A stretch of 55,705 nucleotides of DNA from Chitinophaga pinensis (GCA_945883545.1 CAMCXT010000018.1:1-55705); one strand, 5' to 3'; shown: positions 35,082-43,764, counted from the stretch's first letter. Program-made: numbers and translations. Notes: a model not told the origin generated them from the sequence alone.

Positions 35082-35778
35082 ATACACTTATCTGGCCTTA
35101 ATGTTAGGCAGTTTAGCTTATCCACTGCTCCAAAGTTTCGAAAAGCGGATATTCATGTGGAAGAGGATGCGTGAAATTGCACCTGCCATCTTGATTACCG
35201 CGCTGTTTTTTACCATTTGGGACGTTTACTTTACCGTAGAACGTGTTTGGTGGTTTAGCGATACACATACCCTTCCTTATCGGTTCATTTATATGCCATT
35301 AGAGGAGTGGTCGTTCTTCTTTATCATTCCTTATTGTTGCTTTTTTGTGTATTTCGTGGTGAATTATTTCATTCCTTCTGATCCACTCAAAAAGCACCAA
35401 CATCAAATAGCAAGAATATTGGGTTGTTTGTTGTTGATTGTGGGCATTGTTTTCTTTGATAGAATCTATACTTCGGTTGCTACATTGGGCTCTGGCGCTT
35501 TGTTGTTGTTTTTGAGCTATCGGATGAAAGTGGATTATTTGGGGAAGTTTTTTCTGGGATTTTTATTTTCCACTATACCATTCATTCTGGTAAACGGGCA
35601 GCTCACTGAAATTCCGGTTGTGATGTACGATAATGCTGAGAATACTGGAATCAGAATTACGATTGAAGGCATAGCCAATATTCCTGTTGAGGATCTTGCT
35701 TACAATCTACTGATGCTGCTGATGAACGTGAGCATTTATGAATTTCTAACTGCGCGAAAAGCTCGTTTGGCAGGTTAA
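35068..35778 (+). CDS. Lycopene beta-cyclase, fused CrtYc-CrtYd type
   Basis: A 236-residue membrane protein with two repeated lycopene-cyclase domains, the form split into crtYc and crtYd in actinobacteria. Motifs are FTIWDVYFTVERVWWF and PLEEW (77-81) in the first half, and IPVEDLAYNLL in the second. About seven hydrophobic segments. It closes one or both ends of lycopene to beta rings. As last gene of the crtD-cruF-crtZ-cyclase set it gives the ring half of an asymmetric or dicyclic xanthophyll. No crtB or crtI is present here, so lycopene must be made by genes elsewhere. Confidence 0.9.
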   Translation: MLPDKYTYLALMLGSLAYPLLQSFEKRIFMWKRMREIAPAILITALFFTIWDVYFTVERVWWFSDTHTLPYRFIYMPLEEWSFFFIIPYCCFFVYFVVNYFIPSDPLKKHQHQIARILGCLLLIVGIVFFDRIYTSVATLGSGALLLFLSYRMKVDYLGKFFLGFLFSTIPFILVNGQLTEIPVVMYDNAENTGIRITIEGIANIPVEDLAYNLLMLLMNVSIYEFLTARKARLAG

Positions 35779-35800
35779 TCGGGATTTTTTTATACTTTTG
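35766..35800 (+). promoter_or_regulatory. Promoter of the lipoprotein-glycosyltransferase pair
   Basis: TTTG (35766-35769), a 23-nt spacer and TACTTTTG (35793-35800) match the TTTG / TAnnTTTG consensus. The -33 box lies in the last codons of the cyclase gene; the ATG follows 19 nt after the -7 box. Confidence 0.6.
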
Positions 35801-35819
35801 AAAAGATCATTTTCTAATT

Positions 35820-36383
35820 ATGAAATTCAAATTTCCATTTTCCCTGCTGCTTCTTGCTATTGCCGTTGTTTCTTGTAAAAGACTAGATCAATTGGTTAGT
35901 TTTAATTTAGACACAAAAGACCAAGTTGTTTGGGAAAAAGCGCCAGATTCATTGCTAACAGATACGATCTTAAACAACGAATTGGTATTTTTTGTCTCGG
36001 AAGATTTTTCATTCAACGACAACGAGAAATTTGAGCAAAACAACGCTACATCCACTACTGTTGAAGATGTTGAAGCGCTTAGCCTTACCATTCAGATTGA
36101 TTCTGGAGCGACCAATTTTTCATTTATGAAAGACATGGCGTTGTATATTTCTTCTCCAAGCAATCTATTTAAAGACACCGAATTGATCGGCCTTGAGAAT
36201 CCAGATCCAACGGAGAATTTTATTACAATGGAACTAATGCCAACAAACGAAGATTTTTTGAATTTCATCCAGAAAGACAAATACCGTTTTAGGACAGAAT
36301 TCACATTGGTGAGTCCAATGCCAGACACCGTTTACTTATCTTACAAGATGGGCTTCAGATTAAAAGCGACACCACAAGAATGA
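35820..36383 (+). CDS. Lipoprotein of unknown function
   Basis: A 187-residue protein with a lipoprotein signal peptide ending VVSC (Cys19). The mature part is acidic and strand-rich (for example DQVVWEKAPDSLL, DVEALSLTIQIDSG, FRTEFTLVSPMPD) and ends in a hydrophobic-polar strand YKMGFRLKA. I do not recognise a family. It has its own promoter and its stop overlaps the glycosyltransferase start (ATGA), so the two products are made together. The ending suggests a beta-sandwich; no catalytic motif is visible. Confidence 0.8.
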   Translation: MKFKFPFSLLLLAIAVVSCKRLDQLVSFNLDTKDQVVWEKAPDSLLTDTILNNELVFFVSEDFSFNDNEKFEQNNATSTTVEDVEALSLTIQIDSGATNFSFMKDMALYISSPSNLFKDTELIGLENPDPTENFITMELMPTNEDFLNFIQKDKYRFRTEFTLVSPMPDTVYLSYKMGFRLKATPQE

Positions 36384-37351
36384 TCTCAAATTCTGCTGAG
36401 AAGGCAGAAACTATTTTGATTTCAGTAATCGTTCCTGCCTTCAATTACGGTCATCTTATTTCCGAAACACTCAATTCTTTGCTGCAACAAACATGGAAGC
36501 ATTGGGAATGTATTGTAGTGGATGATGGATCTAAAGACAACACAGAAGCCATCGTGAAAAGCTTCTGCGATAAAGATTCTCGGTTCATTTACCATTATCA
36601 GCAAAATGCCGGCTTATCGGCAGCCAGAAACACTGGAATTTCAATTGCGAAGGGCCAATTCATTCAGTTGCTCGATGCGGATGATATGTTGGAAAAGAGA
36701 AAATTTGAAATTCAAATCAGCATCTTCAATTCGCATCCAAAAGCAGACATAGTTTACAGCGAGGTTCGATATTTCAGAACCTCAGTTCCGAATGAAAGGC
36801 GCCATACAATGGACGATTCCGACATTCCGTGGATGACCCAATTATCGTCGGATAAGCACGAAGAATTGTCTTGTAAATTGATGGAGATGAATTTGATGGC
36901 GGTGAATTGTCCATTAATTCGAGCTTCTTTATTTAATGAAATTGGTTCTTTCGACACAAATTTGAAATCTGTTGAAGATTGGGAATACTGGTGCAGGTGC
37001 GCTATTGCGGGCAAGTATTTTCAATTCGATCCATCACCAAAATCCTTTGCTTTGGTACGATTGCACGATGGAAGCATGAGCACCAATTTGATCAAAATGA
37101 CCCAAGCCTCCCTGCTTGCCAGGAGCAACGTGAAAAATCTAATTGATCGTTTGCCTGAAAGTAACTTTAAAAAGAAAGTTTCCGACAGCGAAAGAAAAGT
37201 GACCAATTATTTGAAGAAACTGCTTTACCAGCGCTACAAGGATGCGGGAATGCACGGTTTTGCTTTGAAACAATTGTGGAAAGCCTATCCTATTTCCAAA
37301 GAATATAAGTTCCTATTGAAGGAAACGATTGAATTGATTAGAAAAAAATGA
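36380..37351 (+). CDS. Glycosyltransferase family 2
   Basis: A 323-residue GT-A fold glycosyltransferase. SVIVPAFNYGHLISETLNSL opens the nucleotide-sugar domain. DDGS (48-51), NAGLSAARNTG and the metal-binding DADD (99-102) follow, then EDWEYWCRCAIAG (about 197-209), where the catalytic acidic residues of GT2 enzymes lie. No membrane segment. The acceptor is unknown: a surface glycan or, given the carotenoid genes upstream, a hydroxylated carotenoid are both possible. The independent promoter and the link to a lipoprotein favour an envelope glycan. Confidence 0.9.
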   Translation: MISNSAEKAETILISVIVPAFNYGHLISETLNSLLQQTWKHWECIVVDDGSKDNTEAIVKSFCDKDSRFIYHYQQNAGLSAARNTGISIAKGQFIQLLDADDMLEKRKFEIQISIFNSHPKADIVYSEVRYFRTSVPNERRHTMDDSDIPWMTQLSSDKHEELSCKLMEMNLMAVNCPLIRASLFNEIGSFDTNLKSVEDWEYWCRCAIAGKYFQFDPSPKSFALVRLHDGSMSTNLIKMTQASLLARSNVKNLIDRLPESNFKKKVSDSERKVTNYLKKLLYQRYKDAGMHGFALKQLWKAYPISKEYKFLLKETIELIRKK

Positions 37352-37420
37352 TGTTGATGCAGCGTTTTTTTAAGAACGAATATCTAAGCAAGAGAATCAC
37401 TGTTAATTGAGGGAAATTCT

Positions 37421-37428
37421 TATTTTTG
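37421..37428 (+). promoter_or_regulatory. -7 element upstream of the T9SS type B protein gene
   Basis: TATTTTTG, a full TAnnTTTG match, 56 nt before the ATG at 37485. No TTTG at the normal -33 spacing. Confidence 0.45.
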
Positions 37429-37484
37429 CTACCCTTAATTTGTCAGCAATACTGCAAAGTAATAATCCAATCAACCATCAACTG

Positions 37485-40106
37485 ATGCTCAAACTCAGTA
37501 AAATTTTAAGTCTTGTTTTCGCATTTGCCTTACCAGCAATGCTAACAGCACAAGCGCCAGCACAGGAAACTGTTCCAATTAGTGCCGATGTTTACAATGG
37601 CCTCAAAGCGCAAGGTTTACTTAATCCAAATGCCAAGTATTTAATTAGTGGCCCGATTTCTTCAGGAACTATTACGCCAGCAAACCATGTAAACCATTCA
37701 AGCAGAGCGCAACTTTCTGCACCTCCTTGCGGGTACATTCCAACTACAGATTTCTTAGACCCTTGGGGAGGTGATGTCTATTTTGACGATAGTCCACCTG
37801 CAGGGCCTTTCGAAGTTGAAATTCCTTTCGATTTTTGTTTTTATGGAACCACCTACAACAGTTTCTTCATTAATAATAACGGGAACATTACATTTGATCA
37901 GGATTTTGTAACGTTCACAGCTGCAGCATTTCCAGCAGCCGGAATACCTCCAATGATCGCACCTTTCTGGGGAGACGTTGATACAGGCGATGATTTTACT
38001 CCACTTGGTCAAGTTCGTTACGATGTTTATCCTGAATATGCAGTTGTTTCATGGGATACAGTTGGTGTGTTCAACCAGAACGGAGCATTACGAAATACCT
38101 TTCAATTGCTTATTTCTAATGGTACTAGCAATGTTTTGCCTCCAGGTACAAACATCGCATTTATTTATGCTGATATGCAATGGACAACCGGTACGGCATC
38201 AGGCGGAGCTGGTGGATTCGGCGGCACTCCAGCAACAGTTGGTGTGAACCGCGGTGATGGAATCGATTACATCCAATTGGGTCGATTTGATGCTCCAGGA
38301 ACAAACTATGATGGTCCATTTGGAAACGTCGATCAAGTAAGCTTCCTCGACAATACAGTTTTCTTTTTTAACACTTGTTTGCAACCAGGTGCACAGAACA
38401 ATATTGCACCTCTTGCTATCGGCGCTCCATTGTGTGATACAATCGTGGTTTGTTCTGGTGGTACTTTTGATGTCGATTTCGATTTCATTCCAGTAGAGCC
38501 AGGCCAAACAGTTGATGCACAACTTATCACCGACGCAGTTCCAGGTTTCGCATTGGGATCAATTACTCCAGGAACAACCTGCTCCGTATTAGGAACATTC
38601 ACTGGCGGCCCAGGAAACTTAGGCTACAACACAGTTACTTTCACCGCAACAGATAACGGTACACCTGCTGCTGAATACACCATTAACTTGGTTTTCAATG
38701 TGATTGAAAATGGATTTATTCCTGAAATTATTGGAGTTCCGTTCATTTGTAGCGGCGATGCGGCTTTGCTTTCAGTAGGTGGCGGAACTTATGACGAATA
38801 TGCTTGGTCGCCTAACAACGAAAGCACATCAACAATTAACGTTACTCAAGAAGGTTCTTATTCGGTTACAGTTATTTTAGACGGCTGTGTGGGTACTTCT
38901 GATCCATATGATGTTGCATCTGCATTTTCACCTGAACCTGTTGTAATCGGTGAAGATACCGTTTGTAATACACAAGTAACTCAACTATACACTGCTGACG
39001 TGTATTCAACTTACCTTTGGTCTACACCATCTAACCTTGATACAGTTTCGGTAAGTGGTGGATCTTACACTGTTACAGTTACAGATACAAATGGTTGCTC
39101 AGGAACATCTGCGCCATTCGTTGTAACTTCTATCAGTTCCATTACACCGGTTATTGTAGGCGACAACCACACTTGCTTTAATGAAACTGCTCAGCTTTCT
39201 ACAACAACTGAGTTTGTTTCTTACGAATGGTCGAACAACACCTTCGGAAGCTTAGCGCTTGTAACAGCAGGTGCCTACACTGTAACTGTTGAGGATGAAA
39301 ATGGATGTGTCGGAACATCTCAACCATTTTTAGTTGGCAATTCAACACCAACACCATTTATTGATGGTTATGAGAGATTCTGTAAGTACGATACCATCGA
39401 ACTTTTCGTGAACGACACTTTCACCACATACCGCTGGTTGTACTTGAATGATACCACTAGCACTACCGATACGCTTTCTTGGACAGGCGGAACGCCAGAC
39501 AACGACGATGTTGTTGTTATCGTAACAGATGCATTTGGTTGTGTTGGTATTGATACACTCAATGCTCCTTATACAGAGCTTCCAACTGCAGGCCTCGCTT
39601 ATGTGCCAAATACCGCTGCAGTATTGTTAAATACTCCGATCAACTTTACCAACACATCCACACCGGGAGGTGGCGATACATTAGCCACTTGGTTCTGGGT
39701 ATTCAATAATCCACCTGCTGATGAGGATACAGTTTACATCCCATCTCCAACAGAATCTTTCCCTGATACAGGACAAGTGGATGTTACAATTATTGTAACA
39801 ACTGAATTGGGTTGTAAAGACACACTAACAATTCCAATTGAAATCATCGACAAGCCTTATGTGCCTAACGTTTTCAGCCCGAATGGTGATGGCAAAAACG
39901 ACTTTTTCGTAATTCCTTTCATCGATGGCTACCCAGAAAATACAGTTGTTGTTTACAGCCGCTGGGGTAAAGTTGTTCATGAAGCAACGAATTACAAAAG
40001 CAATTGGAATGGCGACAATGTGATAAGTGGAACATATTTCTATGTGGTTTCTGCACCAACATTATCGGAACCGCTGAAAGGTACGGTCACCATCATCAAA
40101 GAATAA
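37485..40106 (+). CDS. Surface protein with NIDO domain, Ig-like repeats and T9SS type B sorting domain
   Basis: An 873-residue secreted protein. The ATG at 37485 starts a signal peptide (MLKLSKILSLVFAFALPAMLTAQ). Residues ~85-305 resemble a nidogen-like (NIDO) domain (FDFCFYGTTYNSFFINNNGN, APFWGDVDTGD, AVVSWDTV). After a short sandwich come four Ig-like repeats (about 410-700), a PKD-like region (NTSTPGGGDTLATWFWVF), and the gliding-motility-type C-terminal domain (VPNVFSPNGDGKNDFF...SRWGKVV...NGDNVISGTYFYVV) that is the type B signal for the type IX system. The architecture is that of an adhesin; its ligand is not predictable. Confidence 0.9.
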   Translation: MLKLSKILSLVFAFALPAMLTAQAPAQETVPISADVYNGLKAQGLLNPNAKYLISGPISSGTITPANHVNHSSRAQLSAPPCGYIPTTDFLDPWGGDVYFDDSPPAGPFEVEIPFDFCFYGTTYNSFFINNNGNITFDQDFVTFTAAAFPAAGIPPMIAPFWGDVDTGDDFTPLGQVRYDVYPEYAVVSWDTVGVFNQNGALRNTFQLLISNGTSNVLPPGTNIAFIYADMQWTTGTASGGAGGFGGTPATVGVNRGDGIDYIQLGRFDAPGTNYDGPFGNVDQVSFLDNTVFFFNTCLQPGAQNNIAPLAIGAPLCDTIVVCSGGTFDVDFDFIPVEPGQTVDAQLITDAVPGFALGSITPGTTCSVLGTFTGGPGNLGYNTVTFTATDNGTPAAEYTINLVFNVIENGFIPEIIGVPFICSGDAALLSVGGGTYDEYAWSPNNESTSTINVTQEGSYSVTVILDGCVGTSDPYDVASAFSPEPVVIGEDTVCNTQVTQLYTADVYSTYLWSTPSNLDTVSVSGGSYTVTVTDTNGCSGTSAPFVVTSISSITPVIVGDNHTCFNETAQLSTTTEFVSYEWSNNTFGSLALVTAGAYTVTVEDENGCVGTSQPFLVGNSTPTPFIDGYERFCKYDTIELFVNDTFTTYRWLYLNDTTSTTDTLSWTGGTPDNDDVVVIVTDAFGCVGIDTLNAPYTELPTAGLAYVPNTAAVLLNTPINFTNTSTPGGGDTLATWFWVFNNPPADEDTVYIPSPTESFPDTGQVDVTIIVTTELGCKDTLTIPIEIIDKPYVPNVFSPNGDGKNDFFVIPFIDGYPENTVVVYSRWGKVVHEATNYKSNWNGDNVISGTYFYVVSAPTLSEPLKGTVTIIKE
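38713..39580 (+). repeat. Four tandem Ig-like repeats in the type B surface protein
   Basis: Four units of about 70-75 codons begin near 38713, 38931, 39141 and 39351. Each reads P-x-x-I-G-x..C..., then Y-x-W-x, then G-x-YTVTVxDxNGCxGTS or a close variant. A cysteine near the start and one in the NGC motif recur in each. Boundaries are approximate. Confidence 0.75.
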
Positions 40107-40126
40107 TATCAAACATTTAACACCCT

Positions 40127-40162
40127 AAAAAGGGACTCATCTTATTGAGTCCCTTTTTTTTT
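40127..40162. terminator. Terminator between the T9SS surface protein gene and metF
   Basis: AAAAAGGGACTCA (40127-40139) pairs with TGAGTCCCTTTTT starting at 40146 across a 6-nt loop, followed by more T. This is the strongest terminator in the window and works on paper in both directions. Confidence 0.92.
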
Positions 40163-40185
40163 AAACAATTATGGGGGTTAACGTG

Positions 40186-40193
40186 TATTTTTG
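40186..40193 (+). promoter_or_regulatory. -7 element of the metF promoter
   Basis: TATTTTTG, a full TAnnTTTG match, 17 nt before the GTG start at 40211 and 24 nt after the terminator. This leaves no room for a riboswitch. Confidence 0.5.
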
Positions 40194-40210
40194 ACACTCA
40201 AATTTTTACT

Positions 40211-41167
40211 GTGAAAGTTACCGAACATCTCGACAACGCGAAAGGCAAAACACTTTTCTCCTTTGAAGTACTTCCATCTATAAAAGGAAGAGATATTCAA
40301 GATTTGTATAATGGCGTCGAGCCACTGATGGAGTTTGATCCAAGTTTTATCAATGTAACATACCACCGCGAAGAATTCATTTACAAGAAGCTTAGCAACG
40401 GTTTACACGAAAAAATTGCTGCACGCAAACGCCCCGGAACAGTGAGTATTTGTGCAGCAATCAAGAATAAATTTAAAGTAGATACTGTACCACATCTTAT
40501 TTGTGGTGGTTTTACACGCGACGAAACAGAACTTGCATTGATCGATATGCAGTACTTGGGCATGAACAATATTCTTGCACTTCGCGGAGATCCAGTGAAA
40601 GGCGAATCTACTTTTGTTCCAGAAAAAGATGGTCATGCTTATGCTTCAACTTTGGTGCAACAAGTTTCTATGATGAACCAAGGGCGTTACATTGATGATG
40701 AAATCGTGGAAGGAATTCCAACAGATTTTTGCATTGGTGTGGCTGGTTATCCTGAAAAGCATTTCGAAGCCCAAAATATGAAAACCGACTTGCGTTACTT
40801 GAAAGAAAAAGTGGATGCAGGTGCGCATTATATTGTTACTCAACTGTTTTTCGACAACCAGAAATTCTTCAATTTCGTTGAAGAGTGCCGAAGCATTGGC
40901 ATCAATGTTCCTATTATTCCAGGTATCAAGCCTATTACCACATTAAAACACATCGCCTTCTTGCCTAAAACATTTCATATCGACATGCCTGAAGCGCTTG
41001 CGGATGAATTAGAAAAATGCAAAAACAATCAGCAGGTTACTGAAGTTGGTATCGAGTGGGGAATTCAACAAACAAAAGAGCTCATCGCCTACGGCGTTCC
41101 TTGTATCCATTACTATACAATGGGAAAATCGGAGGCCGTGAAAAAAATCGTAAAAACCGCCTATTAA
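40211..41167 (+). CDS. metF: 5,10-methylenetetrahydrofolate reductase
   Basis: A 318-residue flavoprotein TIM barrel that makes 5-methyltetrahydrofolate for methionine synthesis. FSFEVLPS near the N-terminus contains the catalytic glutamate. DPSFINVTYHREE, ILALRGDP, GVAGYPEKH and TQLFFDN are MetF signatures. The GTG at 40211 gives MKVTEHLDNAKGKT, the usual start; a longer frame back to 40145 would begin inside the terminator and before the -7 box. It overlaps the convergent gene by 4 bp. Confidence 0.95.
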   Translation: MKVTEHLDNAKGKTLFSFEVLPSIKGRDIQDLYNGVEPLMEFDPSFINVTYHREEFIYKKLSNGLHEKIAARKRPGTVSICAAIKNKFKVDTVPHLICGGFTRDETELALIDMQYLGMNNILALRGDPVKGESTFVPEKDGHAYASTLVQQVSMMNQGRYIDDEIVEGIPTDFCIGVAGYPEKHFEAQNMKTDLRYLKEKVDAGAHYIVTQLFFDNQKFFNFVEECRSIGINVPIIPGIKPITTLKHIAFLPKTFHIDMPEALADELEKCKNNQQVTEVGIEWGIQQTKELIAYGVPCIHYYTMGKSEAVKKIVKTAY

Positions 41168-42648
41168 TAGGAAATCCGAACTAAGGCAGTGCCCTCTCTA
41201 CCATCACCGATCATATACAAAAATCGGATGTTGGAGATTGCTCCACATTCTATTTGAACAGGCACTTCGTTCTCGAAAGATTTAACAGGAACACCTGCAA
41301 AATTCGAAACTAGCTTACTGTTTTCGGGGAAGTTGAATTTGGCATCTCCTTTTTCTTTCATATTCAAATTGTACAAAACGCCTGATGCGCTATTCGATTC
41401 CTGCAATTGGCAGGATAAATACACCCGATCGTTTTCAATCAGATGTTGCTTTTTCTCTATTAGGTGCGATTTTGTAATTAACCCTCTGCTCGACATCGTT
41501 AGCAATACAGCATTGTTAATGTAATAGTGCTGACTGCAAACCATCATGTTAGATCGAAAATCTGTTTGGCAAATTTCTTCCGACCACTGTTGTTCAAGCA
41601 AAATAGAAATCGCTTGGTTATTGGTTTTTTGCATTGTAGATAATCGGATATTTTCAAACAATTCATCAAAACTTTGAGGCGAATTTTTCAAACCTTCCAA
41701 CTTCATCATTTCTGAAAAAGCGAGCATTTCTCTAGCTTCAATGAGCGTTTTTTCTCGATTGATGGTTAGGAAAAACAAACCTTCTGGAAGTTTTTCATCT
41801 ACCCGATTTTTGTACAAACCTGATACTGCAATTAAGTCTTCGTTGATCGTTGAAAAACGAATATCCGACATCGACTTGTTCGGAATGTCGAGTGAATATT
41901 CTACAATCTCGTCGCTGAATACCGGAAATGCAAACAAGGAGTAACTGTGTTTTGGATTCTTTCCATCGCTAAACCAATCGATTAGCAATTCAACATTCCC
42001 ACGATTATCTATGTTGGTTTGGAGCACTTTAAACCGATATCCACTCGATGGAATTAGTTGATGGATTGTTTTTACTGGTTGAAGTTGCTCGTCGAATATT
42101 GTAAAATCAATTTGAAGCGAGTCCGACTTCAAAGGATAGCCTGCTGATAAGGCGAGCAATCGATCCCGTTTTTCGTTGCAAACCAATTGAAAACGTGCTT
42201 GAGAATTGCTGAAAAATGAGGCAGGAACACGCATCAATTCTTCGCCTTTGGCAGGTTTAAGTTCTGATTTCTCGAAGTCGGGAAGTTTGTATTTCAACAC
42301 ATTGCATTTCTGCTCTTTGTCGTATCCTGAACCAAAAACCATCAGCTTTTTCCCAAACGACTTTACGCCTTCAGGAAAAAAATCAAGTTGATCGACATAG
42401 CATTTATCAAATCGAGATTGTGAAACCCGATCCAACGAAACTGTGTCGAACAGCTCAATCATGATATCCGATAAAAATTCAGTATCGTTGGCTTTGCCTT
42501 TCAATAAAGCAATTTTGCCTTCATAGAAACCAACCAGTTCGATAGGTTGATATTTCTGATCATCCTTTTCGGCCTTCCCGCGCTTGAATTCCTGCGCGCA
42601 CAAAATTGGCGGAACAGCAAAAATTAACAGCAGGATTAACCTTATCAT
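41164..42648 (-). CDS. Exported protein of unknown function, coupled to rlmN
   Basis: A 494-residue protein whose ATG at 42646-42648 overlaps the rlmN stop (ATGA); an upstream frame of 20 codons inside rlmN is rejected. A signal peptide (MIRLILLLIFAVPPILCAQ) predicts export to the periplasm or beyond. The mature part has repeated beta segments such as KLMVFGSGYDK, DLIAVSGLYKNRV and LPEGLFFLTINRE, which suggest a beta-propeller-like fold, but I do not recognise a family. No lipobox, no T9SS domain and no catalytic motif visible. It is probably cotranscribed with rlmN. Confidence 0.85.
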   Translation of the reverse strand: MIRLILLLIFAVPPILCAQEFKRGKAEKDDQKYQPIELVGFYEGKIALLKGKANDTEFLSDIMIELFDTVSLDRVSQSRFDKCYVDQLDFFPEGVKSFGKKLMVFGSGYDKEQKCNVLKYKLPDFEKSELKPAKGEELMRVPASFFSNSQARFQLVCNEKRDRLLALSAGYPLKSDSLQIDFTIFDEQLQPVKTIHQLIPSSGYRFKVLQTNIDNRGNVELLIDWFSDGKNPKHSYSLFAFPVFSDEIVEYSLDIPNKSMSDIRFSTINEDLIAVSGLYKNRVDEKLPEGLFFLTINREKTLIEAREMLAFSEMMKLEGLKNSPQSFDELFENIRLSTMQKTNNQAISILLEQQWSEEICQTDFRSNMMVCSQHYYINNAVLLTMSSRGLITKSHLIEKKQHLIENDRVYLSCQLQESNSASGVLYNLNMKEKGDAKFNFPENSKLVSNFAGVPVKSFENEVPVQIECGAISNIRFLYMIGDGREGTALVRISY

Positions 42649-43721
42649 ACTTCTGCTTTTCGAATTACATTGGTAACCGTCTTGTTCTTGTTTGCCAATT
42701 GCCCGCATGCAGCATCGATATCTTTGCCTCGGCTTCTTCGAACATTTACGATCACTCCTTTTTTCTCCAAGAATCCAACAAAAATATCTACTTGCGCTTC
42801 ATCTGCTCGTTTGAAGTCGCCTTCTCCAATCGGGTTGTATTCAATAATATTAACCTTTGTAGGCACTCGACGGGTGAATCTTTCGAGTTGCGCAGCATCT
42901 TCCAAAGAGTCGTTAAAATCTTTGAAAATGATGTATTCCAATGTTGGTCGAGTGCCTGTTTTATCATAAAAATAAAGCAAGGCATCGGCTAATTCGTCGA
43001 GGCTATTGCTCTCGTTGATGGGCATAATTTTACTGCGCTTCTCATCGTTGGCAGCATGCAGCGAAAGGGCTAAATTAAATTTCACCTCATCATCGCCGAG
43101 CTTTCTAATCATTTTCGAAATGCCAGCAGTTGAAACGGTAATTCGCTGAGGCGACATCCCCAATCCTTCGGGAGAGGTAATCTTCTCAATGCTTTCAATC
43201 ACATTCTTATAATTCAGCAAGGGTTCACCCATGCCCATGTAAACGATATTTGAAAGTGGGATCGCATAATTCTGCTCACTTTGCTTTCTGATGTATGCTA
43301 CTTGATCGTAAATCTCACCTGCATCGAGATTTCGAATCAACTTCATTTTCCCAGTTGCGCAAAACTTGCAAGTCAAAGAGCATCCCGCTTGTGAAGAAAT
43401 ACATGCAGTCATGCGTGATGATGTAGGAATCAACACGCCTTCAACAACTTGTCCATCGTACAACTTGAAAGCAGTTTTGATGGTTCTATCGGAGCTTTTT
43501 TGAGATTCGGCTGGAAGCAGCGGACGAAATGCAAAATGCTCTTTGAGCTGATTGCGTAAATCGAGGCTGATATTGGTCATCTGATCGAAATCGGTTGCCG
43601 ATTTTTTCCAAAGCCATTCAAAAACTTGTTTCGCTCTAAACTTGGGATGTTTATGCAATTCGAACCATTCCTGCAATTCAGGAAAGCTCATTTTTCGGAT
43701 ATCAGGTTGTGTTTCAGCCAT
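42645..43721 (-). CDS. rlmN: 23S rRNA (adenine-2503-C2)-methyltransferase RlmN
   Basis: A 358-residue radical-SAM enzyme that methylates A2503 of 23S rRNA (and A37 of some tRNAs). The cluster-binding motif CSLTCKFC has Cys114, Cys118 and Cys121. Cys339 in AACGQLANK is the methyl-carrying cysteine near the C-terminus. YMGMGEPLLNY and RITVSTAG are family signatures. The ATG at 43719-43721 is chosen; the longer frame runs back through the promoter. It is the first gene of a two-gene overlapping unit. Confidence 0.96.
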   Translation of the reverse strand: MAETQPDIRKMSFPELQEWFELHKHPKFRAKQVFEWLWKKSATDFDQMTNISLDLRNQLKEHFAFRPLLPAESQKSSDRTIKTAFKLYDGQVVEGVLIPTSSRMTACISSQAGCSLTCKFCATGKMKLIRNLDAGEIYDQVAYIRKQSEQNYAIPLSNIVYMGMGEPLLNYKNVIESIEKITSPEGLGMSPQRITVSTAGISKMIRKLGDDEVKFNLALSLHAANDEKRSKIMPINESNSLDELADALLYFYDKTGTRPTLEYIIFKDFNDSLEDAAQLERFTRRVPTKVNIIEYNPIGEGDFKRADEAQVDIFVGFLEKKGVIVNVRRSRGKDIDAACGQLANKNKTVTNVIRKAEV

Positions 43722-43729
43722 GCGCGGGG

Positions 43730-43764
43730 CAAAGATAATGCTTATTCCGACGATGTTTTCCAAA
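43730..43764 (-). promoter_or_regulatory. rlmN promoter, predicted nearly leaderless
   Basis: On the minus strand TTTG (43761-43764), a 23-nt spacer and TATCTTTG (43730-43737), a full match to the Bacteroidota consensus. The -7 box ends 8 nt before the ATG, so transcription should start at or within a few bases of the start codon. Confidence 0.6.

Noticed and set aside
38713..39580. Possible CRISPR or other DNA repeat array
   Set aside because: The repeat unit is about 215 bp, diverged in DNA sequence and in frame; it is a protein domain repeat.
40145..40210. 22-codon upstream extension of metF
   Set aside because: It starts in the strong terminator and includes the -7 element; MetF proteins begin at the GTG-coded MKVTEH.
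40107..40210. SAM-type riboswitch before metF
   Set aside because: Only about 17 nt separate the -7 box from the start codon, and no conserved aptamer elements are visible.
42606..42992. 128-codon plus-strand frame across the rlmN and unknown-gene junction
   Set aside because: Antisense to two overlapping genes that are both well supported or have a clear signal peptide.
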